NCBI RefSeq assembly: GCF_000485905.1
Contig: NC_022664.1
Coordinates: 62,001-126,000 of the forward strand
Direction: 5' to 3'
DNA: 64,000 bases
Source of the DNA: Spiribacter curvatus
GTDB taxonomy: Bacteria; Pseudomonadota; Gammaproteobacteria; Nitrococcales; Nitrococcaceae
Shown here: positions 19,789 to 28,724 of the stretch, piece after piece
Layout of the letters: each line of letters begins with the position of its first letter
Numbering within the stretch: the first letter of the stretch is position 1
Position numbers and translations under genes: made by a program
The notes under the pieces: generated by a model
What the model was told of the DNA's origin: nothing
Databases searched by the model: none
Seen by the model: only the letters and a program-made list of their open reading frames with translations

Positions 19789-20364
19789 ATGATCGCTGTA
19801 CGCAACACCGCCACGTTCTGGGGGGCCGGTGCCCAGTTCCTGCACTGGCTGATGGCCGCCGGGATCGCCACCTCGATGGGGCTGGGGTGGGTGATGGTGA
19901 ACATGCCGGCGGGGGCTGCCCAGTTCCAGCTCTACTCGCTGCATAAAAGCCTCGGCATCACCCTGCTGGCGCTGGCGGCACTGCGCCTGGTCTGGCGCTG
20001 GATCAATACCACGCCGCCGCTGCCGGACACCCTGCCGCGACATGAGCGCTGGCTTGCCAGGGCCGGCCACCGGGCGTTGTACGCGCTGATGCTGCTCATG
20101 CCGATCTCCGGCTATGTCATCAACTCTGCCGCCAACTTCCCGCTCAACGTCTTTGGTCTGGTCCAGATCCCCAATGTAACGCCCGCGAGCGAGACACTCG
20201 GGGGGCTGGCGAGCACGCTGCATCTCGCCTTTTTCTGGGGATTCGTGGCCGTGCTTACAGCTCATATCGGCGGCGCCCTGCGCCACCACTTCGTGCTCCG
20301 CGACAATATTCTCCGACGCATGCTGCCTGTGCGCCATGCACCGGAAAAGAGGGATCAACCATGA
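19789..20364 (+). CDS. Cytochrome b561-family protein (YceJ-like)
   Basis: A 191-residue four-helix membrane protein. Heme-ligand candidates are the histidines in QFLHWLMAAG, SLHKSLGIT, AGHRALYALM and AHIGGALRHH, as expected for di-heme b561 proteins. It probably moves electrons between the quinone pool or a periplasmic donor and an acceptor. It overlaps the YceI gene by 4 nt; the b561-YceI pairing is also found as yceJ-yceI in E. coli, which supports a shared role in the envelope. Confidence 0.9.
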   Translation: MIAVRNTATFWGAGAQFLHWLMAAGIATSMGLGWVMVNMPAGAAQFQLYSLHKSLGITLLALAALRLVWRWINTTPPLPDTLPRHERWLARAGHRALYALMLLMPISGYVINSAANFPLNVFGLVQIPNVTPASETLGGLASTLHLAFFWGFVAVLTAHIGGALRHHFVLRDNILRRMLPVRHAPEKRDQP

Positions 20365-20945
20365 CTCAACGAGCTGACCGCATAACTCGTCGACTCATCG
20401 CCACCGGGCTGACCGCAGCCGGGATGATCGGCGCCCCCGCGATGGCCGCCACGGAGTGGGTGGTTGTCGATGAGAACAGCCGGCTCGGCTTCGAGGCGAC
20501 CCAGCAGGGCGGGGCGTTTGAGGGTCGGTTCGAGTCCTTCGACGCAGATCTGCGTTTCTCCGCCGACGACCTGGCGGGCAGCGGATTCGATGTCCGCGTC
20601 CGGACCGGCAGCGTCGAGACCGGCAGCTCGCAGCGCGACTCAGCGCTACCCGGCGCCGACTGGTTCAATGTCGACGCCTTTCCGGATGCGACCTACGTCG
20701 CCGAGGACATCCGCGCGACGGCGGACGGTTACGAGGCGGTGGGCACGCTCACCATTCGCGATAACACCCATCCGGTGACGCTGCCGTTTCAATGGGAGAC
20801 TGATGGCGATCAGGCGCGGATGGAGGGCTCGGTGGCCATCGACCGGACCCGCTTTGGCGTCGGCCAGGGTGACTGGAGTGATCCGTCGGTCGCAGGGCAT
20901 GAGGTCCGCGTGGTCGTCGATCTGACGCTGTCAAAGACCCAGTAG
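20361..20945 (+). CDS. YceI-family periplasmic lipid-binding protein
   Basis: A 194-residue protein with a signal peptide (about residues 1-30, arginine-rich start, then a hydrophobic core ending AMAA). The mature part is a YceI lipocalin-like barrel with the typical WVVVDENSRLGFEATQQGG start and FGVGQGDWSDPSVAGHEV near the end. Family members bind isoprenoid or amide lipids. It is translationally coupled to the cytochrome b561 gene, and its 3' end overlaps the convergent LrgB gene by 15 nt. Confidence 0.92.
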   Translation: MTQRADRITRRLIATGLTAAGMIGAPAMAATEWVVVDENSRLGFEATQQGGAFEGRFESFDADLRFSADDLAGSGFDVRVRTGSVETGSSQRDSALPGADWFNVDAFPDATYVAEDIRATADGYEAVGTLTIRDNTHPVTLPFQWETDGDQARMEGSVAIDRTRFGVGQGDWSDPSVAGHEVRVVVDLTLSKTQ

Positions 20946-21650
20946 CCAGGCGACCAGTGGCGCCAGCAACGCGGTGAGAGTGGCATTGAGGGCCATCCCC
21001 AGCCCCGCGTAGGCGCCCGCCGGCTGGCTGTGCTGGAACGCCCGCGCGGCGGCAATGCCATGTCCAGCGACGCCCATCGAAAACCCCTTGACCGCTGGAT
21101 CGCGTTCACCCATTAGTCGTAGCAGCGGGATACCCACGACGGCGACGGTGAGCCCCGTCATGATGACGAAAACGGCCGTCAGTGAGGGCTCGCCCCCCAG
21201 TTCCTCCGCGACGCCGATGGCAATCGGCGTGGTCGCTGATTTGGGCATCAGCGAGAGCAGTGTCGTGGCCTCCAGCCCCAGCGCATACCCGATCGCAACG
21301 GCACTGCCGATCGCTGTAACCGAGCCCACACCCAGCGCCAACATGATCGGAAACCACTGCTCCTTAAGCCGCTGGAGTTGCTCATAGAGCGGGATCGCGA
21401 GCAGCACCGTCGCCGGCCCGAGCAGGAAGTGGACGAACTGCGCGCCCTCAAAGTAGGTGTCGTAGTCGGTGTCGGTGGCTAATAACAGCAATACCGTGGC
21501 GGTCACGGCGATCAGAACGGGGTTGAGCAACGGAAAGCGCCGGCCGGTGACGAACAGCCACTGCGCCGTGGCATAGGTGGCCACAGTCACGGTCAGCCAG
21601 AGCAGGGGCTGCTCCTCGAGATAGGCCCAGACCTGGAACAGCCCCTCCAT
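20931..21650 (-). CDS. LrgB/CidB-family membrane protein
   Basis: A 239-residue protein with about seven hydrophobic segments. The central motif KSATTPIAIGVAEELGG and the late GHGIAAARAFQ are typical of the LrgB family, which works with an LrgA partner in murein hydrolase control or export of small metabolites such as glycolate or pyruvate. The LrgA gene ends exactly at its start codon, so both are translated from one message. The substrate cannot be determined from sequence. Confidence 0.9.
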   Translation of the reverse strand: MEGLFQVWAYLEEQPLLWLTVTVATYATAQWLFVTGRRFPLLNPVLIAVTATVLLLLATDTDYDTYFEGAQFVHFLLGPATVLLAIPLYEQLQRLKEQWFPIMLALGVGSVTAIGSAVAIGYALGLEATTLLSLMPKSATTPIAIGVAEELGGEPSLTAVFVIMTGLTVAVVGIPLLRLMGERDPAVKGFSMGVAGHGIAAARAFQHSQPAGAYAGLGMALNATLTALLAPLVAWLLGL

Positions 21651-22003
21651 TACGAGCGCTCCGTGTCCCGGCGCCGGAGCAGATGGCGCAGCGTCAGTGC
21701 CGTTGCCAGGAGGCTGATCAGGGTGCTCGCGACCACCGTGACCGCGATCGCCAGCCAGCGGTCCGCGAGCAGTCCGAGGTAGCTGATCACGCCTACCCCT
21801 GCGGGGATGAACAGCAGCGACAGGTGACCGAGCAGGGTTCCCGCCAGCCGCGACAGTGGGTCGGGCGGTCCGCCGCGTAGCCCCAGCACACCCACCAGCA
21901 ACAGCATGCCGATCACCGGGCCGGGGACCGGGACGCTAATCAGCCGGACCAGGACCTCGCCGATCAGCTGCAGCGAGAGTACCAGCGCGACTATGCCGGG
22001 CAT
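21650..22003 (-). CDS. LrgA/CidA-family holin-like protein
   Basis: A 117-residue membrane protein with four hydrophobic segments and the family signature VPGPVIGMLLLV near residues 26-37, followed by the stretch LFIPAGVGVISY. It is the small partner of the LrgB protein encoded directly downstream and overlaps it by one base. Upstream it abuts a membrane J-protein gene, so several envelope genes appear to share an operon. Confidence 0.9.
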   Translation of the reverse strand: MPGIVALVLSLQLIGEVLVRLISVPVPGPVIGMLLLVGVLGLRGGPPDPLSRLAGTLLGHLSLLFIPAGVGVISYLGLLADRWLAIAVTVVASTLISLLATALTLRHLLRRRDTERS

Positions 22004-22497
22004 CAGCGTTGTCCCTCGAGCAGGACGTCCCGCGCCTCGTTGAGGCGCGCCGCCAGATAGTCGGTGCCGCCGCGATCCGGGTGCAGGCGTTGCATGAGCC
22101 GCCGGTGCGCGGCCAGCACCGCGTCCCGATCGGCATCGGCATCCACGCCCAGCAGCTCTGCGGCTTCCTCGCGGGCCATGCGGCCGTTACGCGATGCGGG
22201 TTGCTGGCGATCCGTATCGGCATTGTCTGCCTTTGCGCCGCGGGCCCGTCCGCTCAGCCGAGCGACCAACGGCAGCAAGCGCAGTAGCGGCGCGAGCCGC
22301 CAGATCAGGGGAATGGCCGCGCTGATGGCCGCGGCAATCCAGTTGAGCCGACCGGTGATGGCCAGCGCCACGGCAGTGGCGGCGATCAGGCCGAGGATGA
22401 ACATTGGCGCGCGGGCACGCACCCATTGCCGGAAACGCGGCGAGAGCAGATAGGTCAGCGCGAGGATTATCAGCGCGAGGCTGACCAGTCGCATCAT
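22003..22497 (-). CDS. Membrane-anchored J-domain protein (Tim14-like)
   Basis: A 164-residue protein with two N-terminal membrane stretches (about 2-20 and 33-58), a basic linker, and a truncated C-terminal J domain ending at the protein's end: LLGVDADADRDAVLAAHRRL then HPDRGG. The HPD triad is intact, so it can be expected to engage DnaK at the membrane. This TM-then-J layout resembles mitochondrial Pam18/Tim14 and bacterial relatives. The start overlaps the upstream stop (ATGA); a second ATG follows directly. Confidence 0.85.
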   Translation of the reverse strand: MMRLVSLALIILALTYLLSPRFRQWVRARAPMFILGLIAATAVALAITGRLNWIAAAISAAIPLIWRLAPLLRLLPLVARLSGRARGAKADNADTDRQQPASRNGRMAREEAAELLGVDADADRDAVLAAHRRLMQRLHPDRGGTDYLAARLNEARDVLLEGQR

Positions 22498-22703
22498 CGG
22501 GTCGTGACTCCACCCGGGTCGCGGTCGGAGGGCGTCCCGTCCCCGGTCGCCTGGTTCTCTGCTTCGATGGCCTGACAGCGGGCCCGCCAACGCTCCACAC
22601 GCTGGTCGTAGAGATCAAAGACACAGGGGTCGCAGCCACTTCCGCAGCATTCATCCAGATCGGGCTCGCGCGGCGGTGGCGGCAGCGGTTTGCGCGTGGA
22701 CAT
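22494..22703 (-). CDS. Oxidoreductase-like (OXLD1-type) small protein
   Basis: A 69-residue hydrophilic protein with the Pro-rich lead PLPPPPREP and then the cysteine cluster DECCGSGCDPCVFDLYDQRVERW, which matches the oxidoreductase-like domain also seen in mitochondrial OXLD1. The four cysteines could bind metal or a cluster; the biochemical role is not established. ATG 22703 gives the start just before the proline run; an upstream in-frame ATG exists at 22730. It overlaps the J-protein gene by 4 nt. Confidence 0.8.
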   Translation of the reverse strand: MSTRKPLPPPPREPDLDECCGSGCDPCVFDLYDQRVERWRARCQAIEAENQATGDGTPSDRDPGGVTTR

Positions 22704-22710
22704 AACGATC

Positions 22711-23760
22711 CTATCCGGTGACGAAGGCATGAGCGTGACGCAGCAGCACAGCGATCACGGCGGCGATGGGCAGTGCGAGCAGCACCCCCGCGAACCCGAA
22801 CAGCTGGCCGCCCGCGAGCACCGCGAAAATCACCACGACCGGATGCAGACCGATCCGGTCGCCGACAAACAATGGTGTGAAGACCACCGACTCAAGCATC
22901 TGGCCGGCGCCGTAGACGCCCCAGACGAGCACGAGCGGGAGCAGCCAGTCGTTGAACTGGAACAGCGTCGCCAGCGTTGCCGCGGCGATGCCGACGATAA
23001 AGCCGAGATACGGCACCACGGCCGCCAGCCCCGACAGAAGCCCGATCAGCAAGCCCAGCTGAATGCCGACCAACCATAAACCTAGCGCGTAGAACAGGCC
23101 CAGCGAGATCATCACCAGCAGCTGGCCACGCAGGAAGGCACCCACTACCTCGTCGCACTCGCGGGCCAGTCCCGCCACCGTGTCGCGCCAGGCGCCGGGG
23201 ACCAGCGCCAGGCTGGCGGCAAGGACGTTGTTCCAGTCACGGAGCAGATAGAACGCCACCACCGGGATCAACGCGAGGCTCGCCAGGGCCCCGGCCAGCG
23301 CGAATCCCGACTGGGTGACGCGTTGCACGACCCCGGCGACCACATTGCCGGTCGACTGCCAGTGGGTCGACAGGGTGTCGCGGATGACGTTCAGGTCGAG
23401 CAGCGAGGCGTCGATGCCCATTGCCGCCTCGAGCCAGGGCAGTGCCTGGGTCTGGGCCCACTCGATCATCGCCGGCAGCTGGGACTGCAGCATCCCGATC
23501 TGGCGGCCGACCAGCGGGATGAGCATGAGCGCCACCGCCACGGTGATCGCGGTGAGCGCGAGAAAGACCAGACTGACGGACACGGTCCGATTGAGCCCGA
23601 TCCGCTGCAGGCGGCCGGCGAGTGGGTTGCCCAGATAGGCGAGCAGCGCCCCGGCCAGAAACGGGGTCAGGATCGGTCGCAGCCAATAGACCAGAAAGCC
23701 GGTCAGCACCAGCAGCGCCAGACCCAGCGTGCTCCGGTAGATCCGCATCGCGTCATTCAT
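22711..23760 (-). CDS. PerM / AI-2E transporter family membrane protein
   Basis: A 349-residue polytopic membrane protein with eight hydrophobic segments in the PF01594 layout. The early PILTPFLAGALLAYL, the mid-protein block around GQLLVMISLGLFYALGLWLVG, and the late LHPVVVIFAVLAGGQLFGFAGVLLALP are characteristic. Some family members export autoinducer-2 or act as Na+/H+ antiporters; the substrate here is unknown. ATG 23760 is chosen over an upstream in-frame start because the conserved part begins just after it. Confidence 0.88.
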   Translation of the reverse strand: MNDAMRIYRSTLGLALLVLTGFLVYWLRPILTPFLAGALLAYLGNPLAGRLQRIGLNRTVSVSLVFLALTAITVAVALMLIPLVGRQIGMLQSQLPAMIEWAQTQALPWLEAAMGIDASLLDLNVIRDTLSTHWQSTGNVVAGVVQRVTQSGFALAGALASLALIPVVAFYLLRDWNNVLAASLALVPGAWRDTVAGLARECDEVVGAFLRGQLLVMISLGLFYALGLWLVGIQLGLLIGLLSGLAAVVPYLGFIVGIAAATLATLFQFNDWLLPLVLVWGVYGAGQMLESVVFTPLFVGDRIGLHPVVVIFAVLAGGQLFGFAGVLLALPIAAVIAVLLRHAHAFVTG

Positions 23761-23840
23761 GGGACGAGGATAGCGAACCGTGGCCGTCAACGCAGCCATG
23801 GGGTACAAAGAGCGGGAAATCACGGTAAGGTATGACCGAT

Positions 23841-25013
23841 ATGCGAAGGCCCAACCGGGGGAATAGTGTGCGCAATCCGAATCGCGTCCTGATCTGGATC
23901 GTTATCTTTCTGGCGGCGGTGGCCGCCGTCAGCGGGCTGCTGCTCGAGCCGCTGACCGACGCCTTCACCGCGAATCCCGTGTTCAACGGGATGATCCTCA
24001 GCGTCCTGTTCGTTGGGTTGGTGATCAACTGCCGGCAAGTGCTCGTCCTCAAGCCCGAGGTGGACTGGGTGGATCGATTCCGCCATGCCGAGGAGGGTGA
24101 CGCCCCGTCGCTGCCGAACAGTCGGCTGCTCGGTTCCATGGCGCGCATGCTGACAGGCCGGCGGGGGGATCGGTTCAGTCTCTCCGCCACCTCCATGCGC
24201 ACCGTCCTCGACGGGATCCGGACCCGCCTCGATGAGTCGCGCGACGTGTCCCGCTATCTGATCGGTCTGCTGGTTTTCCTGGGGCTGCTGGGTACGTTCT
24301 GGGGACTGCTTGACACGCTCCGCGCGGTGGGTGGAGTGATCACCAACCTGCGCATTGACGGTGCCGATGCCGGGCAGATCTTCGCCGAACTCCGCGATGG
24401 TCTACAGGCCCCGCTCACCGGCATGGGCACGGCGTTCAGCTCATCGTTGTTCGGTCTCGCCAGCTCGCTGGTGCTCGGGTTTGTCGATCTACAGGCATCA
24501 CATGCCCAGAACCGTTTCTACAACGATCTCGAGGAATGGTTATCCGGGCAGACCCGGCTGTCGACCGGGGCGATGGGTGGCGATGCCGATGGCTCGGTAC
24601 CGGCCTATATTCAGGCCTTGCTGGAGAATACCGCCGATAGTCTCGATAAGCTCCAGCGCATCATGGCCCGTGGGGATGAGGAGCGCCGCAGCGTCGATGC
24701 CCGCATCATCGAGCTCACCGAGGAGGTGTCGCGACTCGCCGAGCAGTCGCACAGCGAGCAGCGCGGGCTCATCGGTCTGACCCGCACCCAGTCGGAGCTG
24801 CAGGGTGTGCTCGGCCGGCTCGCTGATATCACTGAGTCCCGGGGCGGTCAGGAGAGTGAGCAGACAGAGCAGCTGCGGGCGATGGCCCAGGGCCTGCAGG
24901 ATATGCGACAGGAAATGGTGACCGATCGCGAGCGGCTCATGACTGAGCTGCGGGATGAGGTGCGATTGCTCACCCGCACCGTCTCCCACCTCAACGGCAA
25001 CGACCGGGGCTGA
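23841..25013 (+). CDS. MotA/TolQ/ExbB-like channel with coiled-coil tail
   Basis: A 390-residue inner-membrane protein. Two N-terminal helices (about 15-35 and 45-65) are followed by a cytoplasmic segment, then two helices with the MotA/ExbB pattern: LLVFLGLLGTFWGLLDTLRAV and GMGTAFSSSLFGLASSLVLGF. Residues from about 240 onward form a long heptad-rich tail. ATG 23841 has AAGG about 10 nt upstream; ATG 23832 is also possible. The next gene supplies a MotB/OmpA-like partner. I infer a proton- or sodium-driven rotary unit whose tail reaches into the cytoplasm, as in ZorA. No other defence gene is adjacent. Confidence 0.85.
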   Translation: MRRPNRGNSVRNPNRVLIWIVIFLAAVAAVSGLLLEPLTDAFTANPVFNGMILSVLFVGLVINCRQVLVLKPEVDWVDRFRHAEEGDAPSLPNSRLLGSMARMLTGRRGDRFSLSATSMRTVLDGIRTRLDESRDVSRYLIGLLVFLGLLGTFWGLLDTLRAVGGVITNLRIDGADAGQIFAELRDGLQAPLTGMGTAFSSSLFGLASSLVLGFVDLQASHAQNRFYNDLEEWLSGQTRLSTGAMGGDADGSVPAYIQALLENTADSLDKLQRIMARGDEERRSVDARIIELTEEVSRLAEQSHSEQRGLIGLTRTQSELQGVLGRLADITESRGGQESEQTEQLRAMAQGLQDMRQEMVTDRERLMTELRDEVRLLTRTVSHLNGNDRG

Positions 25014-25020
25014 TCGCCGA

Positions 25021-26340
25021 ATGCGCGGGGGTGATCGCCGTAACCGCTCATCGGTCAATATCTGGCCGGGGTTTGTCGATGCGCTGGCGGCGGTGCTGCT
25101 TGCCTTCGTGTTCGTGCTGCTGCTGTTCGTCGTCTCGCAGCTCTATCTGAGCACCCAGCTCAGCGATCGCAACCGGGCGCTGGAGTCGCTGCGCGCCGAA
25201 CTCTCTGAAATGGCTGATACCTTATCCATGGAGCGCAACCAGCGGGCCCAGCTTGAAGAGCAGGTGTCGGGGCTCTATGAGGAGCTGCATGCCACGCTCT
25301 CGCAGCGTGACGAGGCGCGCGAGGCCCTTGAGCTGACCCGCGAGGAACTGGAAGCCGCCCGCGAGCGGATCCAGGTCGGTGAGGCCGATCTGGAGGCGAG
25401 TCTGATGGAGATCGCCTCCCTCCAGCAGGATATCTCGGCGCTGCGGGCAGCGCGGGACGATCTGGAATCGCGGGTGGGCGAGCTTGCCGCCAGCCTTGAG
25501 CAGACCGAGTCGACCCTCGAGGATACCCGCAGCGAGATGGGCGCCCTGCGCGATCGCAATCGCGAACTCCAGGCCCGGCTGGCGGACGAGCAGGAGCGCA
25601 CTCGGCTGGCGCAGGAGAAAATCGAGACGCGCGATCTGCGCATCCGTGATCTGGTCGCCGAGATCGAGGACCGACAGTCCGCCATCGAGCAGGAGCAGCA
25701 GCTGACCGCGGATGCGGAGGCGCGGGTCGAGTCGCTGCGACGGCAGGTCCAGGCGCTCCGTGATCAGATCAGCAGCCTCGCTGAATCCCTGCAGCTCGAG
25801 GAGGAGACGGTGGCTGAGCAGGAGGCCCGGATCGACACCCTCGTGGAGCGCCTCAACATTGCCCTGGCGGAGGAGGTGGAGGAGCTCTCCGGCTATCGCT
25901 CCGAGTTCTTCGGCCGGCTGCGTGAGGTGCTCGGCGACGTCGAGGAGATCGAGATCGTCGGTGACCGGTTCCGCTTCCAGTCGGAACTGTTCTTCGACAC
26001 CGCTTCGGCCGAGATCGGCCTACGGGGCGAGGCGCGCCTCGAGCAGGTGGCCCGGACGCTGAATCGCATCGCCGAGCGCATCCCGCCCGAGATCGACTGG
26101 GTGCTGCAGGTCGAGGGGCATACCGACCGGCGGCCGATCGATACACCCGAATTCCCCTCTAACTGGGAGCTCTCCACGGCCCGCGCCCAGTCGATCCTGT
26201 ATTTCCTGATCGATCAGGGGATTCCGCCCGAACGACTGGCCGCGGTGGGATACGGGCGCTATCAGCCGCTCGCCGAGGGTGATGATCCAGAGGCGCTGGC
26301 GCGTAACCGGCGGATCGAGCTGCGGCTCAGCAACCGCTAG
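25021..26340 (+). CDS. MotB/OmpA-like stator partner with long coiled coil
   Basis: A 439-residue protein. One N-terminal membrane helix (about 15-42) contains the aspartate of GFVDALAAVLLAFVFVLL, at the place of the ion-binding Asp of MotB/ExbD. Residues about 45-290 are a nearly unbroken coiled coil rich in Glu, Arg and Leu. The C-terminus (about 305-439) is an OmpA-like peptidoglycan-binding domain with FDTASAEI, VEGHTDRRP, NWELSTARAQSI and NRRIELRL. It starts 7 nt after the MotA-like gene. Together they would span inner membrane and periplasm and grip the cell wall. Its stop overlaps the convergent LysR gene. Confidence 0.87.
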   Translation: MRGGDRRNRSSVNIWPGFVDALAAVLLAFVFVLLLFVVSQLYLSTQLSDRNRALESLRAELSEMADTLSMERNQRAQLEEQVSGLYEELHATLSQRDEAREALELTREELEAARERIQVGEADLEASLMEIASLQQDISALRAARDDLESRVGELAASLEQTESTLEDTRSEMGALRDRNRELQARLADEQERTRLAQEKIETRDLRIRDLVAEIEDRQSAIEQEQQLTADAEARVESLRRQVQALRDQISSLAESLQLEEETVAEQEARIDTLVERLNIALAEEVEELSGYRSEFFGRLREVLGDVEEIEIVGDRFRFQSELFFDTASAEIGLRGEARLEQVARTLNRIAERIPPEIDWVLQVEGHTDRRPIDTPEFPSNWELSTARAQSILYFLIDQGIPPERLAAVGYGRYQPLAEGDDPEALARNRRIELRLSNR

Positions 26341-27290
26341 TCGCGCAGTCCGGAGGGGAGGTCCTCGGCGTCGAAGAAGTCAGGTCGCATCATCTCCAGG
26401 AACCGCCGGGCCTGCGGTGACAGGAACCGTCCGCGCCGCGACATTGCACCATAGGTGCGCTTGGGAAAGACCTCGGGCAGTGACCGGACGGCGACATCCG
26501 GAGTGGCCTCCGTGAGGCATACATTGCTGACGATCGCGATCCCGAAGCCCAGTCCGACGTAGCGTTTCACGGCCTCCCAGCTGCCGACCTCGAGGCGCAC
26601 GTGGTAGCGCACCGCATGCTGCTGGAAGACCAGATCGATCAGCCGCCAGGTGGTCATCTCCCGGGGTGGCGTGATGTAGTCCTGACCCGCCAGATCGCGC
26701 ATGGTGATCACATCGCGCCGCGCGAGCGGATGGTCGGGGGGTGTGATCAACGACAGCCCATAGGCATAGATCGCCCGGTAGCGCAGTTCATCGGGCATAT
26801 CCAGGATCGCGCCCACGGCGAAGTCGACCTGATCCTGGCGTAACGCCTCCATGAGCTCACCGACCGAGAGGTGATGCAGGCGTACCTCGACATGGGGATG
26901 CTCGGCCATGAACGGCTCGAGGATGGGTGGCAACAGATAGAGCGTCGATGACTCCCCCGCGCCGATATCCAGCCGGCCGCTGTCGAGCGGTCGATTGCCC
27001 TCGCCAAACCGCTCTGCGAGCCCGTCGATCGCCTCGACCAGACGATGGGCCTCGGCGTAGAGCGCCTCACCGTCAGGTGTGAGCCGAATGCGCGGACCGC
27101 GACGCTCGAGCAGGGTGATGCCAAGCTCGCGCTCCAGTGCCTGTATCTGCAGCGATACCGAGGGTTGGGTGACCGACAGGCGCCCCGCTGCCCGGGAAAT
27201 GCTGCCGGCCTCGGCGGTAAAGCAGAATGCGCGGAGCTGGCGGAGGCGGTCCTGCCGATAGTGGGAAGGGGTATCAGCCGGTATCGGCAT
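26337..27290 (-). CDS. LysR-family transcriptional regulator next to aceA
   Basis: A 317-residue regulator. The N-terminal winged helix-turn-helix shows LRAFCFTAEAGSISRAAGRLSVTQPSVSLQIQ in two parts, and the rest is a periplasmic-binding-like effector domain, for example GLGFGIAIVSN. ATG 27290 has GGAG 6 nt upstream and is preferred to a TTG at 27317. It is divergent from isocitrate lyase across a 115-bp region with two dyads, so control of aceA and of itself is a reasonable inference. The effector is unknown. Confidence 0.88.
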   Translation of the reverse strand: MPIPADTPSHYRQDRLRQLRAFCFTAEAGSISRAAGRLSVTQPSVSLQIQALERELGITLLERRGPRIRLTPDGEALYAEAHRLVEAIDGLAERFGEGNRPLDSGRLDIGAGESSTLYLLPPILEPFMAEHPHVEVRLHHLSVGELMEALRQDQVDFAVGAILDMPDELRYRAIYAYGLSLITPPDHPLARRDVITMRDLAGQDYITPPREMTTWRLIDLVFQQHAVRYHVRLEVGSWEAVKRYVGLGFGIAIVSNVCLTEATPDVAVRSLPEVFPKRTYGAMSRRGRFLSPQARRFLEMMRPDFFDAEDLPSGLRD

Positions 27291-27318
27291 GGCGGCTCCA
27301 TGTATTAGGTGATCCAAT

Positions 27319-27340
27319 GGTATGTATTATCTACATTACC
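27319..27340. promoter_or_regulatory. Candidate LysR operator dyad
   Basis: An imperfect inverted repeat: GGTATGTA and TACATTACC around TTATC, in the gap between the LysR gene and aceA. Size and symmetry fit a LysR-type recognition site. Activity is inferred only. Confidence 0.4.
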
Positions 27341-27356
27341 TTGTGCAATGATGCAA
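27341..27356. promoter_or_regulatory. Second dyad in the LysR-aceA gap
   Basis: TTGTGCAATGATGCAA contains TGCA-N4-TGCA with outer TT/AA, directly next to the first dyad. Paired half-sites are usual for LysR-type control regions, and this one lies nearer to aceA. Confidence 0.35.
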
Positions 27357-27405
27357 CGCGGCATATTCTTTGTTCATCGATCACGGTCAGGAGGAGGCGA
27401 GAGCG

Positions 27406-28695
27406 ATGAATACAATGAAAACGGCAGCGGAAATCGAGAAGGACTGGCAGGAAAACCCGCGCTGGGCAGACGTCAAACGGCCCTATCCGGCGTCCGAGGT
27501 GGTGCGTCTGCGCGGGACCGTGCCGGTGGAGTACACGCTGGCCAACCTGGGCGCCGAAAAGCTCTGGCGCTATCTCCATGATGGTGAGATGGACTATGTG
27601 AACGCCCTCGGCGCGCTGACCGGCAACCAGGCGATGCAGCAGGTCAAGGCGGGTCTCAAGGCGATCTATCTGTCCGGCTGGCAGGTCGCCGCCGACGCCA
27701 ACCTGGGCGGCACCATGTACCCCGACCAGTCGCTCTACCCGGCGGACTCGGTGCCCTCAGTGGTGGACCGCATCAACAACACCCTGCTGCGCGCCGACGA
27801 GATCCATCACGCCGAGGGCGATGACAGTACCGACTGGATGCAGCCCATTGTTGCCGACGCCGAGGCCGGCTTCGGGGGTGTGCTCAATGCCTTCGAGCTG
27901 ATGAAGGGGATGATCCGGGCGGGCGCCTCAGGGGTGCATTTCGAGGATCAGCTCGCGTCGGTGAAAAAGTGTGGACACATGGGCGGCAAGGTTCTGGTGC
28001 CGACCCAGGAGGCCGTCGAAAAGCTGGTTGCCGCCCGGCTCGCGGCCGACACCATGGATGCCCCGACGCTGCTGGTCGCCCGGACCGATGCCCTCGCCGC
28101 TGATCTGATCACCTCCAACATCGACGAGTACGATGCGCCGCACATCACCGGTGAGCGGACCGTCGAGGGATTCTACCGGACGCATGCCGGTGAGGATCAG
28201 GCCATCAGCCGCGGGCTGGCCTACGCGCCCTATGCCGATCTGATCTGGTGCGAGACGGGCACACCCGATCTGGCGTTCGCCAAGCGCTTCGCCGAGGCCA
28301 TCAAAAAGGAGCATCCAAACACGATGCTCGCCTACAATTGCTCGCCGTCATTCAACTGGCGCGGCAAGCTCGACGAGAAGACCATTGCAAGCTTCCAGAA
28401 CGAGCTGGCGGCCATGGGGTACAAGTTCCAGTTCATCACCCTGGCCGGCTTCCATAGCCTGAACTACTCGATGTTCGAGCTGGCCCGGGGCTATAAGGAG
28501 CGCCAGATGGCGGCCTATTCCGAGCTCCAGCAGGCCGAGTTCGATGCCGAGCCCAATGGCTACACGGCCACCCGTCACCAGCGTGAGGTTGGTGCCGGCT
28601 ACTTCGATCAGGTCACCCAGACCATCCAGGGTGGCGTGTCATCGGTGACGGCCATGACCGGATCGACCGAGGAAGACCAGTTCAGCGATCAGTAA
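27406..28695 (+). CDS. aceA: Isocitrate lyase AceA
   Basis: A 429-residue enzyme that cleaves isocitrate into glyoxylate and succinate, the entry to the glyoxylate shunt. The catalytic loop [14 protein letters not shown] is intact, as are the DAEAGFGG and NCSPSFNW substrate/Mg motifs. Length matches the E. coli enzyme. ATG 27406 has a strong AGGAGG upstream; the in-frame ATG 27370 lacks this. Malate synthase is not in the window. A clear intrinsic terminator follows. The divergent LysR gene is its likely regulator. Confidence 0.97.
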   Translation: MNTMKTAAEIEKDWQENPRWADVKRPYPASEVVRLRGTVPVEYTLANLGAEKLWRYLHDGEMDYVNALGALTGNQAMQQVKAGLKAIYLSGWQVAADANLGGTMYPDQSLYPADSVPSVVDRINNTLLRADEIHHAEGDDSTDWMQPIVADAEAGFGGVLNAFELMKGMIRAGASGVHFEDQLASVKKCGHMGGKVLVPTQEAVEKLVAARLAADTMDAPTLLVARTDALAADLITSNIDEYDAPHITGERTVEGFYRTHAGEDQAISRGLAYAPYADLIWCETGTPDLAFAKRFAEAIKKEHPNTMLAYNCSPSFNWRGKLDEKTIASFQNELAAMGYKFQFITLAGFHSLNYSMFELARGYKERQMAAYSELQQAEFDAEPNGYTATRHQREVGAGYFDQVTQTIQGGVSSVTAMTGSTEEDQFSDQ

Positions 28696-28724
28696 GTGGG
28701 GGTGATCGCCACCCACTGACTTTG

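Noticed and set aside
23841-26340. Zorya anti-phage system
   Set aside because: The MotA/MotB-like pair resembles ZorA/ZorB in layout, but no ZorC, ZorD or ZorE gene is adjacent; the flanks are a PerM-family protein and a LysR gene.
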